From: Oscarella lobularis
Taxonomy: Eukaryota; Porifera; Homoscleromorpha; Homosclerophorida; Oscarellidae
Assembly (NCBI RefSeq): GCF_947507565.1
Contig: NC_089175.1
Location: 2,469,733 to 2,533,732 of the forward strand
Length of the DNA: 64,000 bases
Direction: 5' to 3'
The notes under the pieces were generated by a model. The model was not told where the DNA came from, ran no database searches, and was given only the letters and a program-made list of their open reading frames with translations. Within the stretch, counting starts at the first letter, position 1; each line of letters opens with the position of its first letter. A program made the position numbers and the translations under genes. This document shows, piece by piece, positions 26,368-39,700 of the stretch.

Positions 26368-27939
26368 TTATTTTGAAACATTTTTTGGAACGTAGTCCTC
26401 ATCCGAATCATTATCAATAGAACCTTTCTCTTTTTCATCTGAACGACCAGCTGTTGCAGAAATTGTAGCAGCTTCTCTTTGTCGTTTCTACAACGATGCA
26501 ACGTTACGCGTGCTGTATTACCTTTCCCTCTCAATCTCACAAACCTTTCCAGCACGCAACCAATATGCCCGATTTCTTATTTCTTGACGTCGCGAAAGAA
26601 CAGAAGACTTCTCATCAGTTTGGCTCTAAAAACTCCGTTTGTCACAAACACAGGGTTTTCTTGGATTAGAACGCACAGAGTCGTCGTTGTCAGAGAACTC
26701 ACTGTCGCTCTCATCATCTTCTTTCACATGCAAACGTTTCTCCTTTTCCTAAAAAAAACAAAATCACCGTTAAAATAAAGATTAATTAATTAATTTATTG
26801 ATTTGACCTCTTCGAGTGTTTCAGCTGTCTTTGAATGTTCTCTAACCAACCTAAATCAAAGAACGTCGAATTTTGACACTATTCAACAGGCAGAATATAA
26901 TAGCCGAACTTCTCTACGTCAGCTGGAAGACTCGCATTTGCAACAGAAAGAGCTGGAGTGAGATGAGTGCGACCATCAAGAAGAAACGCCTCTTTCGCTT
27001 TCTCATACTCGTCTCCACACAAGGGCAACGACTACAAAAAAAATATTCTACGCCACAAATACATTATTTATATTGAGACCATCATGCCTTTAGAAGAGGA
27101 TTTATAATTGCATCGGCTATGTTGTGATCCGTACACAAAATAGAGGTTAGTGTATCGCGATTGACTATTCCAGATGAAGGGATTTGACTTCCCAGTGTCA
27201 ACTGACGGGAAACACGTCACCACTAAAAATTAATAATAACAAATAATTTTCTGACCTCAGAAGGTGTGAAGGTGTAATAATACGCTCGCTTCAAGTGCAA
27301 AACTCTCAGAACGTATTCGACGTCATAGTGCTAAAATAAACGCAAATAATTAAATAAAAAGTATGCAGTTTATTTGCTGACCGTCTCTGCGTGCATTCGA
27401 TCTCGAAAAGAATCCAATGCAAGTCTTAGGGACTCTGTGACTCTAATCTACACATTGATTTATCTCCTATTATTTAGAGAGTATTTTTCATTTTTATCAC
27501 TTTTGTTTCTGCCCGTATTGGCTGAGTGCCGTAAATGCTATAGAGAGCGTAAACAGCTCCGACTCGAACCGGAAGTTCGTGCTCCGACTTGGGCGAGAAG
27601 AATCCGAGGAAAATTTGCAACAAAGCGTCGACTGTCTAAAAAGAAATATCATCGATCGTGATGACGTCATCACGCAGTGAATTAACTAATTAATTTACCC
27701 CGATTCTTTTCTTCTGTTTTCTCACCGCGCTGCACCTAAGAAAAAAGATTCCTTCTCAGGTCTTCGAGACGGAAAATGTTTGCTACGTACAGCAGAAGAA
27801 TGCCAAAGTTCATGTTCGACCACACTTTCGCGAAATCCGAGAAGCGCAACGATTGCATTCTGTCGTATTCGGTCAATAGCTTTTGGCAATCGGTACTCAA
27901 CGCTTGCAAAACGTTCGTCGGTGCCTGAAAGCTGGCCAT
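26368..27939 (-). CDS. SNAPC1: SNAPc subunit 1 (snRNA-activating complex)
   Basis: Start MASFQAPTNVLQALSTDCQK (ATG 27939), with the conserved RFSDFAKVWSNMNFG block in exon 1 and LPVRVGAVYALYSIYGTQP (about 27540-27600) next. HYDVEYVLRVLHLKRAYYYT lies at about 27280-27330. The C-terminal part is short, Lys/Glu/Asp-rich and ends KKCFK... TAA 26368-26370. SNAPC1 binds the proximal sequence element of snRNA promoters with SNAPC3/4. It is divergent from TOMM7 with only 55 bp between the start codons. Its 3' half is duplicated at 21706-22800. Confidence 0.85.
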
Positions 27940-27994
27940 CGTGATTTTCAGGTCGAAATCTTAGCGCGCTTTGTTTTACGTCACGCAAGTAGAA
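27940..27994. promoter_or_regulatory. 55-bp gap between the SNAPC1 and TOMM7 start codons
   Basis: Both 5' UTRs and any shared promoter must overlap genes or lie within these 55 bp. No TATA box seen. Confidence 0.5.
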
Positions 27995-28208
27995 ATGGAT
28001 CTCGATCCTGTCAAAAAGCAACGAATCTATAACGTCGTCGGAGCCATTAAGACTATCGTACACTGGGGATTCATTCCCATGATACTTTACTTAGGTGAGC
28101 CCCCTCAAAATTGGAGACGCTGCGCACGAGCTATTTTTCTCTCTTTCCATAGGCATCCGCAGAGGCCAAACAGATCCAAACCTACCTCCGGTATCATGGT
28201 CAAGGTAA
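27995..28208 (+). CDS. TOMM7: TOM complex subunit TOM7
   Basis: Two exons, 27995-28094 and 28153-28208, encode about 51 residues, close to the usual 55. The core VHWGFIPMILYLG followed by IRRGQTDPNLPPVSW matches TOM7, a single-pass outer mitochondrial membrane protein that stabilises the TOM import complex and PINK1. The start MDLDPVKKQR is the ATG nearest the family start; the in-frame TTG upstream has no support. Confidence 0.92.
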
Positions 28209-29038
28209 AGAGTCTTATTTGGGCTTGGGCACGATGATAGATCCCTAAAGAGATCCGATCTGAAAACACTAGCACGCTAAATACCACACCGATTCGCCAA
28301 ATACTAATACAATAACACGAATGTGCATCGTAGAAGCTTTCAAAACAGTAGAACCCTTCTTTGGCGAAGGCATGTATTATGACCCCCTTCTCAATCCCAG
28401 ATGAAAAAAGTGAACAAAGAAGTTTCAGAAACTCCTTTGCTCATACGAGTTCCAAAAAGTTATATGGGTTCCACGCCATATACCATGTAAAACAGAACTC
28501 TGAGCTATTGGTTGAGAGTGAGAGATGGCATATATGCCTTTAGAAAGATTCGATTCTCCCTCTCTTCCTCCCTCCCACCCACCACAATATTGTCTGTAGT
28601 CTGCTCTCGCGCCTCCAGCATCGCTTGGGGGTCTGTTTCTTCCCACTCGTTTCTCACCCCTAGGCGTCCCTTGGGGGAACAAAACAAGTGGGAGGAAAGG
28701 CAACTGGCGTGGGAAGGGGAATAGGTTCCAGTAAAAAATTAATCGCGAACCGCAATCTGTATCAACATCTGCCCCCAAAGATGAAGTCTAAATTGTTTTG
28801 TCTTTTAGTTTGCTCATATGGAATTAGTAATGAATGTCGTGGGGATGGAATCGAGAGACGAAATGAAGTCGCTTACTTACTTAACCCTGCGATGAGTTAG
28901 TACGTTTTGGCGTCGTTCTAATAATAATAATATCAGATGCACGCACACTTCCACTGTTTCGACGACTACAACAATGAGTTTCCTACTTTCCATCAAAGAA
29001 GAAACCTAGAATAGGAAGCATTTGCTTATTGAATATTT
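28209..29038. other. No supported gene between TOMM7 and MAGT1
   Basis: About 830 bp holding the 3' flanks of two converging genes. It has a CT-rich stretch near 28550-28600 and short overlapping frames on both strands, none with a recognisable domain. Confidence 0.45.
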
Positions 29039-30483
29039 CTATTGTAATCCGCTGTTGTACCTATACGGGTATCCCCCATATTTGCTTCGAAAAATGGCCA
29101 AGAGAACGCTGAACACGCCCACGACGAGTAGCAAGCCGACCATAGACGTGACTGAGCGCAAAATAAATGTATAGGAATCAATAGCAAATTATTTATCTTT
29201 TTTTCTTACTTTTCTTTGTTCTTCCGTCTCTCGCTTGTGGTGATACTTCCGTGAGGAATATCCAACCCAAAGAAATTCCCGCATCTAAAAAAGTATATCA
29301 TCACACACGGAAACTGTTGAATCGTTTTTTTTCTTACGGAGTGCCATGATGATGTAGCTCTCTGCAACGAATTGAAATTGACTGCTACTGTGAATATAAA
29401 CCTGGAAAAAAAGAAAAAATTAATATTAGACATAGTCTTTTTGGTTGCCCTTACGGTTTGCCCACTATTGGGATCACGATGCGCAAACGGAGGCCCGCGA
29501 ATCTGATTCCACATTTGTCCCGAGCTCATAGCAAAGATGACGCACTAGATACAGAAAACAAAGTAGCAAAAGGAAGCCTCCGCCCGCTCTCTCCTTATTA
29601 CCAAAGCAATGTATCCCCAATTGGTAGTATTGTAGAGAAACGACATGTCAATGCGAGTAAAATAGGCAAGAAGTCCGATGACGCCAAGAGCGAGAAGGAT
29701 AAGGAGAGGTACAGTGTAGTTGGGAGGTCTCACAACTGTAATCTAAAAAAATACATATGCATATATAAAAATACAGACAAAGTATTCCAACAGCCAATAT
29801 TATTTAATTATGCATTTACCTGAATTCCCGTTCTCTCTGCTACAAACTTAGCAATGGCATCAGCAGAAAAACCAACTCTATACGAAAAATCATTTAAAAT
29901 TAATTAATTAATTAAAAATAGATGCCTTTGGAGGTCCATCGTGTCTTGCCGCTTGTTCTTGCCTTTCGCCGGAAAATGTATAAACATGGGAGCACTGTTA
30001 AGTTTCAGCTAAAAAATCGCCAAAAAATAAAATTTCGCAATTTTTCAAAAAATTCGACATACAGCTTGAAAGACGTCGGGGCCCTCGTCGAAATCGACCA
30101 TGGCGAAGAAGAGACGCGGCGAATAGCTGCCCGAAAATCGCCACGAATTCGCGACGATCGAATATTCGTCGTCGGCCTGCTTGCAGATTTGGCATTGGCG
30201 TTGGGGCTGCAGCGCCGTCAGCATGACGATTATCGAGTAGTTGCGCGGCGGATTTTTCACGTATTCGCGAAATTTGTCGCCGTTGAGGCGAATGATCGCC
30301 TTGCGATTGTTCCAGTCGACGAGTTGGCGAACTTTCGCGTCGATTTTCGACGTCTGGGAAGCGAAAGTGGAGCCCTCGCGTTCGAAGAACGTCTTCGCTT
30401 ACGTCTTTTTTAGCTCCTGAGCTCTTTTTCGCTGCTGTAGCGGCCGAAGCGAGCAGGAGAATCGCTAGAGAAAGTCGCCACAT
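29039..30483 (-). CDS. MAGT1/TUSC3: MAGT1/TUSC3, OST3-type oligosaccharyltransferase subunit
   Basis: Signal peptide [18 protein letters not shown] (ATG 30483), a lumenal thioredoxin-like domain with the CXXC motif [11 protein letters not shown] (about 30195-30225) and [20 protein letters not shown] before it, then four membrane segments ([47 protein letters not shown]...; [20 protein letters not shown]). The end [17 protein letters not shown] matches the family. The CXXC oxidoreductase helps STT3B glycosylate cysteine-rich acceptors in the ER. In exon 1 the sequence runs into an intron after about residue 26; the next exon starts in the VAQL... region. Stop TAG 29039-29041. Confidence 0.9.
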
Positions 30484-30734
30484 CGTGTTGGATGTGAAAG
30501 GTTGATATGAACTAAGCACACGGAAGTAAATCAATCAATTGACGATTTTTTGGCATGTGTCTCTCCGAGTACTCCCCGCTTGTAGTTGATAATTTTTATT
30601 GAAATGCAATAACAGAACGTAGCGACTACTAAAGTGAACACTACACTCACTCAAACACAAGTACTAATCGTATAAGTAGCAATGCGCGGCGTCCGTCCCC
30701 TCCGAAATATCGTGTCCCTTCGTAGATCTTCCTA

Positions 30735-33700
30735 TTATACTTCCGTATTATCGTTGTCGTCGCACTCGGCCTTCTGCGCCGGCGGCGGGGGAGCGTCGCC
30801 TTTGCCAGTGACGTCAAAAGAATTTCTTCTCCTGCGCGAAAAGACGACGGCAACGGCGATAATGGCCACGATGACGATTCCGCCGACGACACCGGCAATG
30901 ATCGGTATCAGCGAGGAAGAGGACTTATTGCTCGGCTCGTTCGGCACGACGGCGTTGTTGGGACCTTCGGGCGTGTTTGCGTCGACCCTTTCGTATGTGT
31001 TCCTCGCCTCGAGACGAAGTATCTGCATGCCTGTGCCTTCGTCGTCTTTCAACTGGAACACTTCGTCGGCTCGTTTCGAAACGGCGTGGACGATGGCGCG
31101 ACGACGACGATCGCCGCGGCCGATGGAGTACAAAGCGTGGACGTAGACGTTGCTATTGGCACCGGTCTAAGAGATAGACAAAATTAGTCTCCTAAATACA
31201 AAGGGGGCCGTTTCCGCGTGTACCGTGTAGAGAGGAGCAGCTGAAAAACTGAATCCGTCGACGTTGCTGTCGCTGGTAATAACGGGGTCCGTCGCAAATT
31301 GTGCGTTGAACGGCACGGAGCCCATGCCCTGAACGACTGAGCCAGGATCACGTCGATCCTACAAGAAAAAAAATAGACAAAAAGAAGATATCGCTTTTAT
31401 TCGCTTCTTACCAGTATCTTGTAGGAGAAGAGCAGATTGGAGGGATTGGAGAGGCAGCCGAAATTACTCGAGGCCGGATCAAACGAGGCCGAATAGCCGT
31501 TCTTGCCCGAGCAAACATACACCTGCTCGACCTTCAAATTATACGAATCGCCAATACGCTGAGCGGGATCGACTTGAACGCGTCCGTAAATGATCGAATC
31601 CTCGCTGAACGTCTGATCCATTTCGGCGCCAAAATCGGCGGTCGCTTCCATGAGCCAAGCGGAGCGCTTATTCAAGACGAAGAACTGCGTGCCGAGCGTA
31701 TACTCGGCTTTGACGGGCGCCGTCGTCTGTTGGAAGCGCAGCGGCATGTCGAGCGTGATCTGATCGGCGGGTTGGCATTGGAGTGGATTCGTATAGCCGA
31801 CCCCCGGAGCGACGATGCACGGAACCAAGTGGACTTCGTACGTGTCCGAATAATCGCTGTGGGACAGCGTCGACGTGAAGCGCCACGTCTGCTCGGCGTT
31901 TTCGACCGTCGAATCGCTGCTCACCAACGTCAAGTCGAACTGCCGACTCGGATATCGCGTCGAGACGACGACCGAACCGTCGGCGACGAACTGACCGCGA
32001 AAATCGGCGACCGTGCTAAATTCGACGACGAGTTGACCCGTTTCCGATATATAGATTCGCTTCGGATACATCGTTCCGGACGTCTCCAGCTGCTGCGTCG
32101 AACTCGACAGGCCATTCTCCCACAGCACTTGCGTGTCGTAGACGAACGACATACGCAATTTCGTCTCGGACGAAATGAAGCTACTCACCTGATTCGCTTG
32201 ACCCCGCGAAACGTAGTAGAATCCGACGTGAAGCGGAACGCGCACGGTCAAATGAGACTTGGAATTGTCGCGCACGGTCGGCTCGCGATCGACTTCGCCG
32301 CCGCACGTCGTCACCAGTTCGTCCATCGTGTAATAGCCGACAAACGTCCACATGCACTTGTCCAAGTCGAGATTGCGATAGAAGCGCAGCGTCGGTTCGG
32401 ATCGCAGCGTCGCGCTGTATTGATACGGCGCGACGTTGCCGAGCGCCATTTCATTTCCCGTCGCCGTCGAACTGAATCCGCTTCGCGTGACGAGCTCCTG
32501 CGGCTGGAGAAGATTCGAGCACGTGTGAAGAGTCGATCGAAGTGCCGTCTGGCCGATGAGTTGACTCGAGCTCTCGAGCGATCGCGTCGATATGACGGGT
32601 ATGAGACCGTTCGTGTGCTGAATTCTCACCGTCACTTTAACCATGTTCGGATGATCGACGTCGTCCGGTCCGAGATACTCGAATCGAGTCGAATACGGTT
32701 CGGCGCCGACTTCTTCGTCGTTGAAACGCGGGCAGAATTCGTCTCCAGGGCCGATCGTCACGACGTCGCTCGTCTGCGAGGGACCTTCGGAGACGCCGGT
32801 TCTCGGCACGGACGTGCAGCGAACTCGACTTCCCGATCGGAAATAGATGCTATCGAGCGTTATCGAATTCACCGACGTCATGAACGTGGCGAGCGTGATG
32901 CGCCCCAAATCGCCGTTGCCGTTCGCCACCTCCCAGTAGTAGTACGTCATGCTGTCGTTGACGCCGGCGCAGTGAACGCTCGTCGTCGCGTAGTCGGAAT
33001 ATTTCGGATTGCACGACGTCACGCAGACGAGCGGATAGCCGGCCGACGGCTCTTCGGACGCCGTCTCCGTCGAATCGTAGTCCTGAAGCGATACGACTTC
33101 GGGTGCCGCCGGGAAAACGGGCACGGCGTCGGGCACCGCCTGAGTGCCGTCGTTGTTCGGTTTTCGCGGACCGCTGCCGTAATCGTCAATGAAGATCGTC
33201 GCTCGCGAATTGATCAAATCGGCGTGGCCGTTCTGGTCCGGTTCGATGATGATTTTGAACGTTTTGCCCGCTTCGCGAACGCCGTCGCCGAGTATGCCGA
33301 TGCGAAGGGGAACGCGCGAGACGTTGAAGCCGAATTGGACGACTCTGGAAAACGGTTCATAGTCTATGTTGGCGATGGCCGAAACGTCTTGCGTGTAAAC
33401 GACGAAAATCGACGTCTTTGTCGTATCGCCCGTGCGCACGACGGGCACGATAACGTAGCTCATGTTATTCTGCGCTGGCTCTCGAACGCGATAGCGCGTA
33501 TTCTCGAAACCGACCGACGATTTGTCCTGATCCTTGACGACGATTCGAATGAAGGTCGGCCGGTCGACTTTCGCGCCACCGGCGTCGGGACTTTGCGGCT
33601 GAAGCAGGACCAACTCGAACATCTCCTCCTTCTCCTCGACGCCGTCGTCCATCAGCTGAACGGTGCACATTTTCTCGCGCTCGCCCGGAGCGAACGTGAC

Positions 33701-36700
33701 GATCGACGCGTCCGTGTTCGGTCGTTCGGCGTAGTCCATCATCACTTGAGCGCTCGATTGACGCGTGACGCAGCGAACCGTCGCCGTATTGCTCAAGTCG
33801 CCCGTTCGCACGATGACGACGTTTATCGTTCCGTCTTCTTCGTTGACCGTGATCGTTCTCTGCTTGAAATGCATTGTTGGTATGTCCAACGTCGAGTCGT
33901 CGATTGTGATCGTTGCGCGCGACACGGAGCCGAGAACGGCGTGCATTGGCATGCGAAGGAGCACTTCGAACGTCTCCGGACCTTCCAGAACCGGATTACC
34001 GGTGTCGTCCAATATCGCCACGCGAATCGTCTTCGATTGAACGCCTGGTGCAAATTCGACCATTTCGGATTTGGGAATGTAGTCAATGCCGGATAGAGCC
34101 GATTTCGGCTTCGAGACGGCGGTGACGAATTGCACGCTGGCCATCTGCGACAAATCGACTCCTTCGCGAATAATCTTCACCGACACGTAGCCGTCGCTTT
34201 CGTTGACACGATACTCTTCGAATTCAAAGTGGAAAACGGGAACTAAAAGAAGACAAGATGAGAATCGTCGTATACTATACTACATATTGAATATATACCG
34301 TCGCTTTCGTCCTTCACGATCGTCACCTTCGTTTCGGTGACGGCTCCCGTCTTACCGCCCATGGGATTCACCAATGAAACGGTGAAATCCTCGTCGTCTT
34401 CGTTCTGCGTGTCCTCGACGATCGTAATCTCGCAATACTTCGTCTCGTCGCCGTATTCGAACATGATCGCGCTTCCCTGACTTGCCGGACGCGTGATGTA
34501 GTCGGAGAACGACAGCACGGTCGACGGAACGGTTCCCGTCGCCGTGCCCGGCGTCGTCGTGCACGTGACCATCGACTCTTTGCTCGTGTCGCCCGTTCTC
34601 GTGATCGGAATTCGCAGGACGCCGACGTCTTCTTCGACTCGATACGTCGCTTCGCCGAACGTGAAGGACGGTTCGTCTTCGGGATCGACGATGGTGACGA
34701 CAGACGATGACGGATTTCGAAGGATCGCCTTGACCGGATCGCTTAGTTGGACAGTAAAGTCCTCCGACTTCTCGTACTCCTTATCGTTCAAAATTCGAAT
34801 AGTATACGTCGCCTTTCTCGCGCCGACGGCGAAATACAATTGACTCGACATGTGACCTTTGAAGTCGACTCCCTTCGTCGCCGTTCCCGATGCGACGGCG
34901 ATTTTCACGAACGCCGGCTGGTTTAGATCGCCCTGTCGTATGACGGTCACCGTCAAGTGCTTCGCGTTTTCGTTCACCGTATACTGGGACTTCTCCATCG
35001 ACAGAATCGCCCACGTGAGAGTGAATCTCTGATTAATCAACGCGTTGCGTCCCGCGTCCATGATCTTGAAAATGAAGGAGTCGCCACCCATGGCAACGGC
35101 GTCGACGTCTTTTAGAATATAGCAGACTTTTCCTTCGTTCACCTGCCCTTGGGTGAAGTGCAACAACGGCTGACTGGCGTTGTCTATATCAGCAAAGTAG
35201 CCGTGCTGAGGCACCTCTTCCACCCAGTACTCCAAAGTGCCGTCATCGCTATCCTGATCGGTCGCTCGAAGATTCCCGCTGCTAAGACACGACCCAATCA
35301 TATTGACAGGAAACAAATTATTCATCGAGCCGCCCGTGTACAATTGCCGAATGGGATTCACGACCTGCAGCTCGGGTCTCGCGTCTTCAATCGGATTAAT
35401 AGTGATTTTGAAAGTCTGCGCCGTTCTCGTCGGTCGTTGATCAGGCAGCGCGATGAATTGATCGTGAACCGAGTCGCTGACAGTGAAGAGAAAATCGTCG
35501 CTCGTCGTATCGGAACCGTCGTGTTCGTAGCTGATGTGACCGTTATCGATGTCGTGCTGATTGAATCGCTGTACGACGACGCGTCCCTTTCGGAGAAGTC
35601 GTCCGTGCATCGGTCGTCGTTTGACGACGTAGACGAGCTTCTTGTCGTCCGTGCCGGCGTCCGAGTCCTCGACGTTCAATTCGTACGGCGTTATGACTTT
35701 CGTCGCGCCTTCGTCGAGACGAAGTCCGCGATTCTCGAGCACGGGCAACTCGTCGTCGCCCGGCGCGATTCTCACCATGAGACTTCGTATGACGTCGTTC
35801 GTGCCGTCGCTGACTCTCACTTCGAATCGATCGACGCTATTCTCGCCGGAATCGGTGTGCACGTAGCGAATTTTATTCCCAGCCAATTGGAGTTGAGTGA
35901 ACGAACTGATTGGAACGCCTGGACTATCGGTGTTCTCCAAGTGACCGTACTCGGGCGGCGTGAGCAGCATAAAGGACAAGTCCTTATCGTTCGAATTATC
36001 ATCGGTCGCCGATAGATGAGTCGTCGTGATGACGGTGAATCCGTTCTCGTTCACAGTCAGCATTCGCGTCGTCACCTTGGGCGGCGTATTGTCGACCGGT
36101 TGAACATTGATGACGACTTCGCGATCGAAGTGCACGTTACGACCGTCGGACAAATCAAAGCGGAATCGATCCAGACCGCCTTCCTTGCCGTTGCTCACGA
36201 ACCGAACGTGATTATCGTTGATTTGCCGTTGCGTGAAATTCTGCGCGAGCGTCGTATTGCGCCAAGCGCCGTTGACGAAAATCTGCAGATATCCAATGCG
36301 CGGCAACTGACGAAGAATATACAGAATCGTCGTATCGTCCGTATCCAAATCCGTCGCCGACAAAATACGCTTGTCGACGACCGTCGTGCCGCCGAGAACG
36401 TCGACGCGAACGCCGCGATTCGTCTTGAGTCGCGGCGACTCGTCGTCGACGGGATTGACGGTGACCGTCACGACGCCGATCACCTCGTTTTCGCCGTCAG
36501 TAAGCGTGATACTAAACGAATCCTCCGTCGTCTCCGAGCCGTCGTGCGTGTAGATGATATTCGAAGCGCCGTCGATTTGATCCAACGTGAAGCGCGTCAC
36601 TTTGACGCTGCCCTGCGGCACTTGTTCGACGATTTCGCCGTGTTGCGGTTGCTTCGTGATGATGAACGTCAACGTCTGCGACGGAACGTCGGCGTCTTGA

Positions 36701-39700
36701 GCGTTCAATATCGTTCGATCGATGACGAGATCGCCGCCTTCGTCGACGACGAATTCTCGTATGAAGAGCTCGGGTTTTTCGTCGTTTTTCGGCTGGACGT
36801 CGACGTCGAAGTCGATCTGCGGCGCTTCGTTGCCCTCCTCGTCGCCGCACGTCAACGCGAAACGATCGGACGTCGCCTCGACGGATTCGCCGACTTTTTG
36901 ATTTTGCACGTAGAAGATATTCCCGTCGAGTATGTCCTGATAGGTGAAGACGCTAATCGGCTTATTCGCCTGACTCTTTTCGCCGCCCGGCTTGGGAGCG
37001 ATGTTCTCGACGAATCCCTCTTCGGGCGTCACGGTAATACGACAGACGATCCCGCCGACTTCCGAATCGACGTCGCTAACGGAGAAATTCAAAAACGTTA
37101 TCTGCGATCGACCGTTTTCGACGACAACGAATCCGGGCGTAAAACTCGGTATGGGCGCTTGGTCATCAACGGGTAATATAGACACAAGCATGAAGACGCC
37201 TCGGAGAACGTTTCCACCCGTAATGTTTCGACCCGTAACGTTAGCCGTTTGATCGGCTATGTCCAAAACGAAGCTATCCGTATCCATAAAAAGTCCTATC
37301 TCGCCGTCCGTGTGAACGTACATCACGCGACCGTTCGCCACGTCCTCTTGAAGAAAACTCATCGCCGCGACGCCGCCCACGCGAATTTCTCCCTTCGTCG
37401 GCGGACGAACGACGACGAAGCGAAGCGTCAAGTCGTCGCTGTCGACGTCCGTCGCTCTGATGATTTCCGCCGTGATCACCGATATGCCGTTCTCTTCGAC
37501 CGTTATCGGATTCGCGTACAATAGCTGCGGTGCCGTGTCGTCGACGGCGACGACGGTGATTCGAATGGGAACTTCGTTCGTATTCGTGCCGTCCGTTTGA
37601 ATGACGCGGAAAATGTCGTCGGTCGTTTCCGAACCGCTGTGCCGGTAGATGATCAGTCCGCCGTCGATGTCGGCCATCGTGAAATTGTCGCCGACTTTGA
37701 GCGGAACGCCGCCACGACTCACGAACCCGTTTTCAGGTATAGATACAATAGTAAAGAAGATTTGATCGCGTCTCGAGTCGCCGTCCGTCACGTGCACGAA
37801 CGTGCGATCGATGACGACGGACGTGCCTTCTTTGAGCGGAATCGTCGGCACGATGACGGTGGATTTTTCGTCGTCGACGGGCAGGACGGTTATCGTGATA
37901 TTTCGTCTCGTCACGTTGTGTCCAAGCGGATCGACGACGGTGAAGAAGAAGCGAACGTATTTGATTTCGGTTCCCACTTCTCTCGGCGGCTCGTAGCACA
38001 CCTTGGAATAGCGAAGCATTCGCTGCGTGAACGTCGTCAACGTTTGACTGGGATTATCGCACGCGACGAGTCGGCCCGGATCGCCGGAATCGCCCGGAGA
38101 AACCCACTGGGGCCCGCCGCCTATTATGACGTAAGTCAACAGGTCGTCATCCGAATCGACGTCGGTGAACAAAACGACGCCACCGGTGATCGGAGTGCGA
38201 ACTTTTTCGTGAACTGTAATTGCAAACGGTTTGCCGACGACTGGTGCCGGTGCCGCGTCGTCGACGCTATTGATCTTGAAGAGGAACGTTTGTATGGGCG
38301 ATTGATTTCCTTCGCCGTCTTCGAGCGTAAAGGAGAACGAGTCGCTGTTCGTTTCGCTGCCGTCGTGGAAATAGAAGAGTTTTCCGTCGATGACGTCTTG
38401 CCACGTGAACGACGTCGTGACGACTTTCGTGTAGTAGATACCGTCGAACGAGTAACCGGTCACGTTATCCGGTCGATCGGTTTGCTGGATGACGAGTCGA
38501 CCATGTCTGGGCAACGTCGTGACGACGAAACGAATGGAGGAGTCGTCCGAATCGATATCAGATGCGCTCAGAACGAACTCAGTGATCGGCACTTGTTCGC
38601 CTTCGTTCATAACGATGCCCGTGTTCGTCAGAAGAACGGGACTCTCGTCGTCGACCGATACGACGACGATGGGAAAGAGAAAGTCGACGTCGTGCGTGCC
38701 GTCCGACGCGCGAAGAACGACGTTGTCGAAATTCGTGTCGGTGCCGTCGTGTTCGTACCAGATGACGCCGTTCTTCAGATCGTTCATCGTGAACGTCTTG
38801 ACGGGGACTTTGACGCCGCCGACGAGCCGATACACCGATCCGTGATGGGGTCCGAATAGGAACGTCAGCGTGACGTCCTCGACGTTGTCTTCGTCGGATA
38901 TGACGAGATATTTGCGCGTGATTGCGCGTCTCTCACCCTCGTACAACATCAAGCCGCGATTTCGCGTGGGTATCGGCGCGAGAGTGTTCTTCGGATTCAC
39001 GATAATCAGAAAGGAGATTTCGTTCGATTTCGCGCCTTCGCTGTCGACGATCTGCAATTTGATCTCGATCAATCGTCTCTGATCGGAATCCTCTTTCGGC
39101 GGCGAATAGCCGATTTTCAAATCGAAAACGTCCTGCTGACGAAACGACGTCAACGCCTGATTCCGATCGTCGGTGCTGAACAGATAACCCTCGCCTTCGC
39201 CGAAACCCGACGTAATATTAAATATCAATTGTCCGGCCGGCGTTTCGGCGTCTTCGGCGCCGACTACGCTGCGCGTGATCGCCGTCGCGATGTACTGGTG
39301 CACTTCGAGTAGAAAAACGGCGTCGAACGATCGCACGGGAACCGTATTCGGAAGTCCGTTCTGAATGCGAACGAGCATCTGAAAGAATTCCTTCTTCGTG
39401 ATTGCGCCCGTCGCGATGTCGCGCAACTCGACGACCATGGGAACGTGATCGCGATTCGGCGACGGCGGCTTCGTGTGCACGTAGCGAATGCCGAGCGCGA
39501 GAAAGTCGGCGCAGTCCTGCTGGGCCACGTGACCTTCGGCATTGGTCAATTCGCCGTAGCGCGGCAAACCGTCGGCGCTACTCAGCAAAGTCACGTGACA
39601 CGTTTGAAGGGTGTCGTCGTAGGTGAACGTCAGTTTCGTGCCGTCGATCGGATCGGACGTGCCGCCGGGTCGCGGCACTTCGAGCGGGCGAATGTTCGTG

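Noticed and set aside
28425-28778. Minus-strand 117-codon frame between TOMM7 and MAGT1
   Set aside because: Low-complexity, overlaps competing frames on both strands and matches no family I know.
31574-34096. 840-codon open frame opposite the FREM2-like gene
   Set aside because: It runs exactly over the coding exon on the other strand. The CpG-rich codon bias (TCG/GAC/CGT) keeps the opposite frame free of stops. It has Arg/Asp-rich sequence with no domain.
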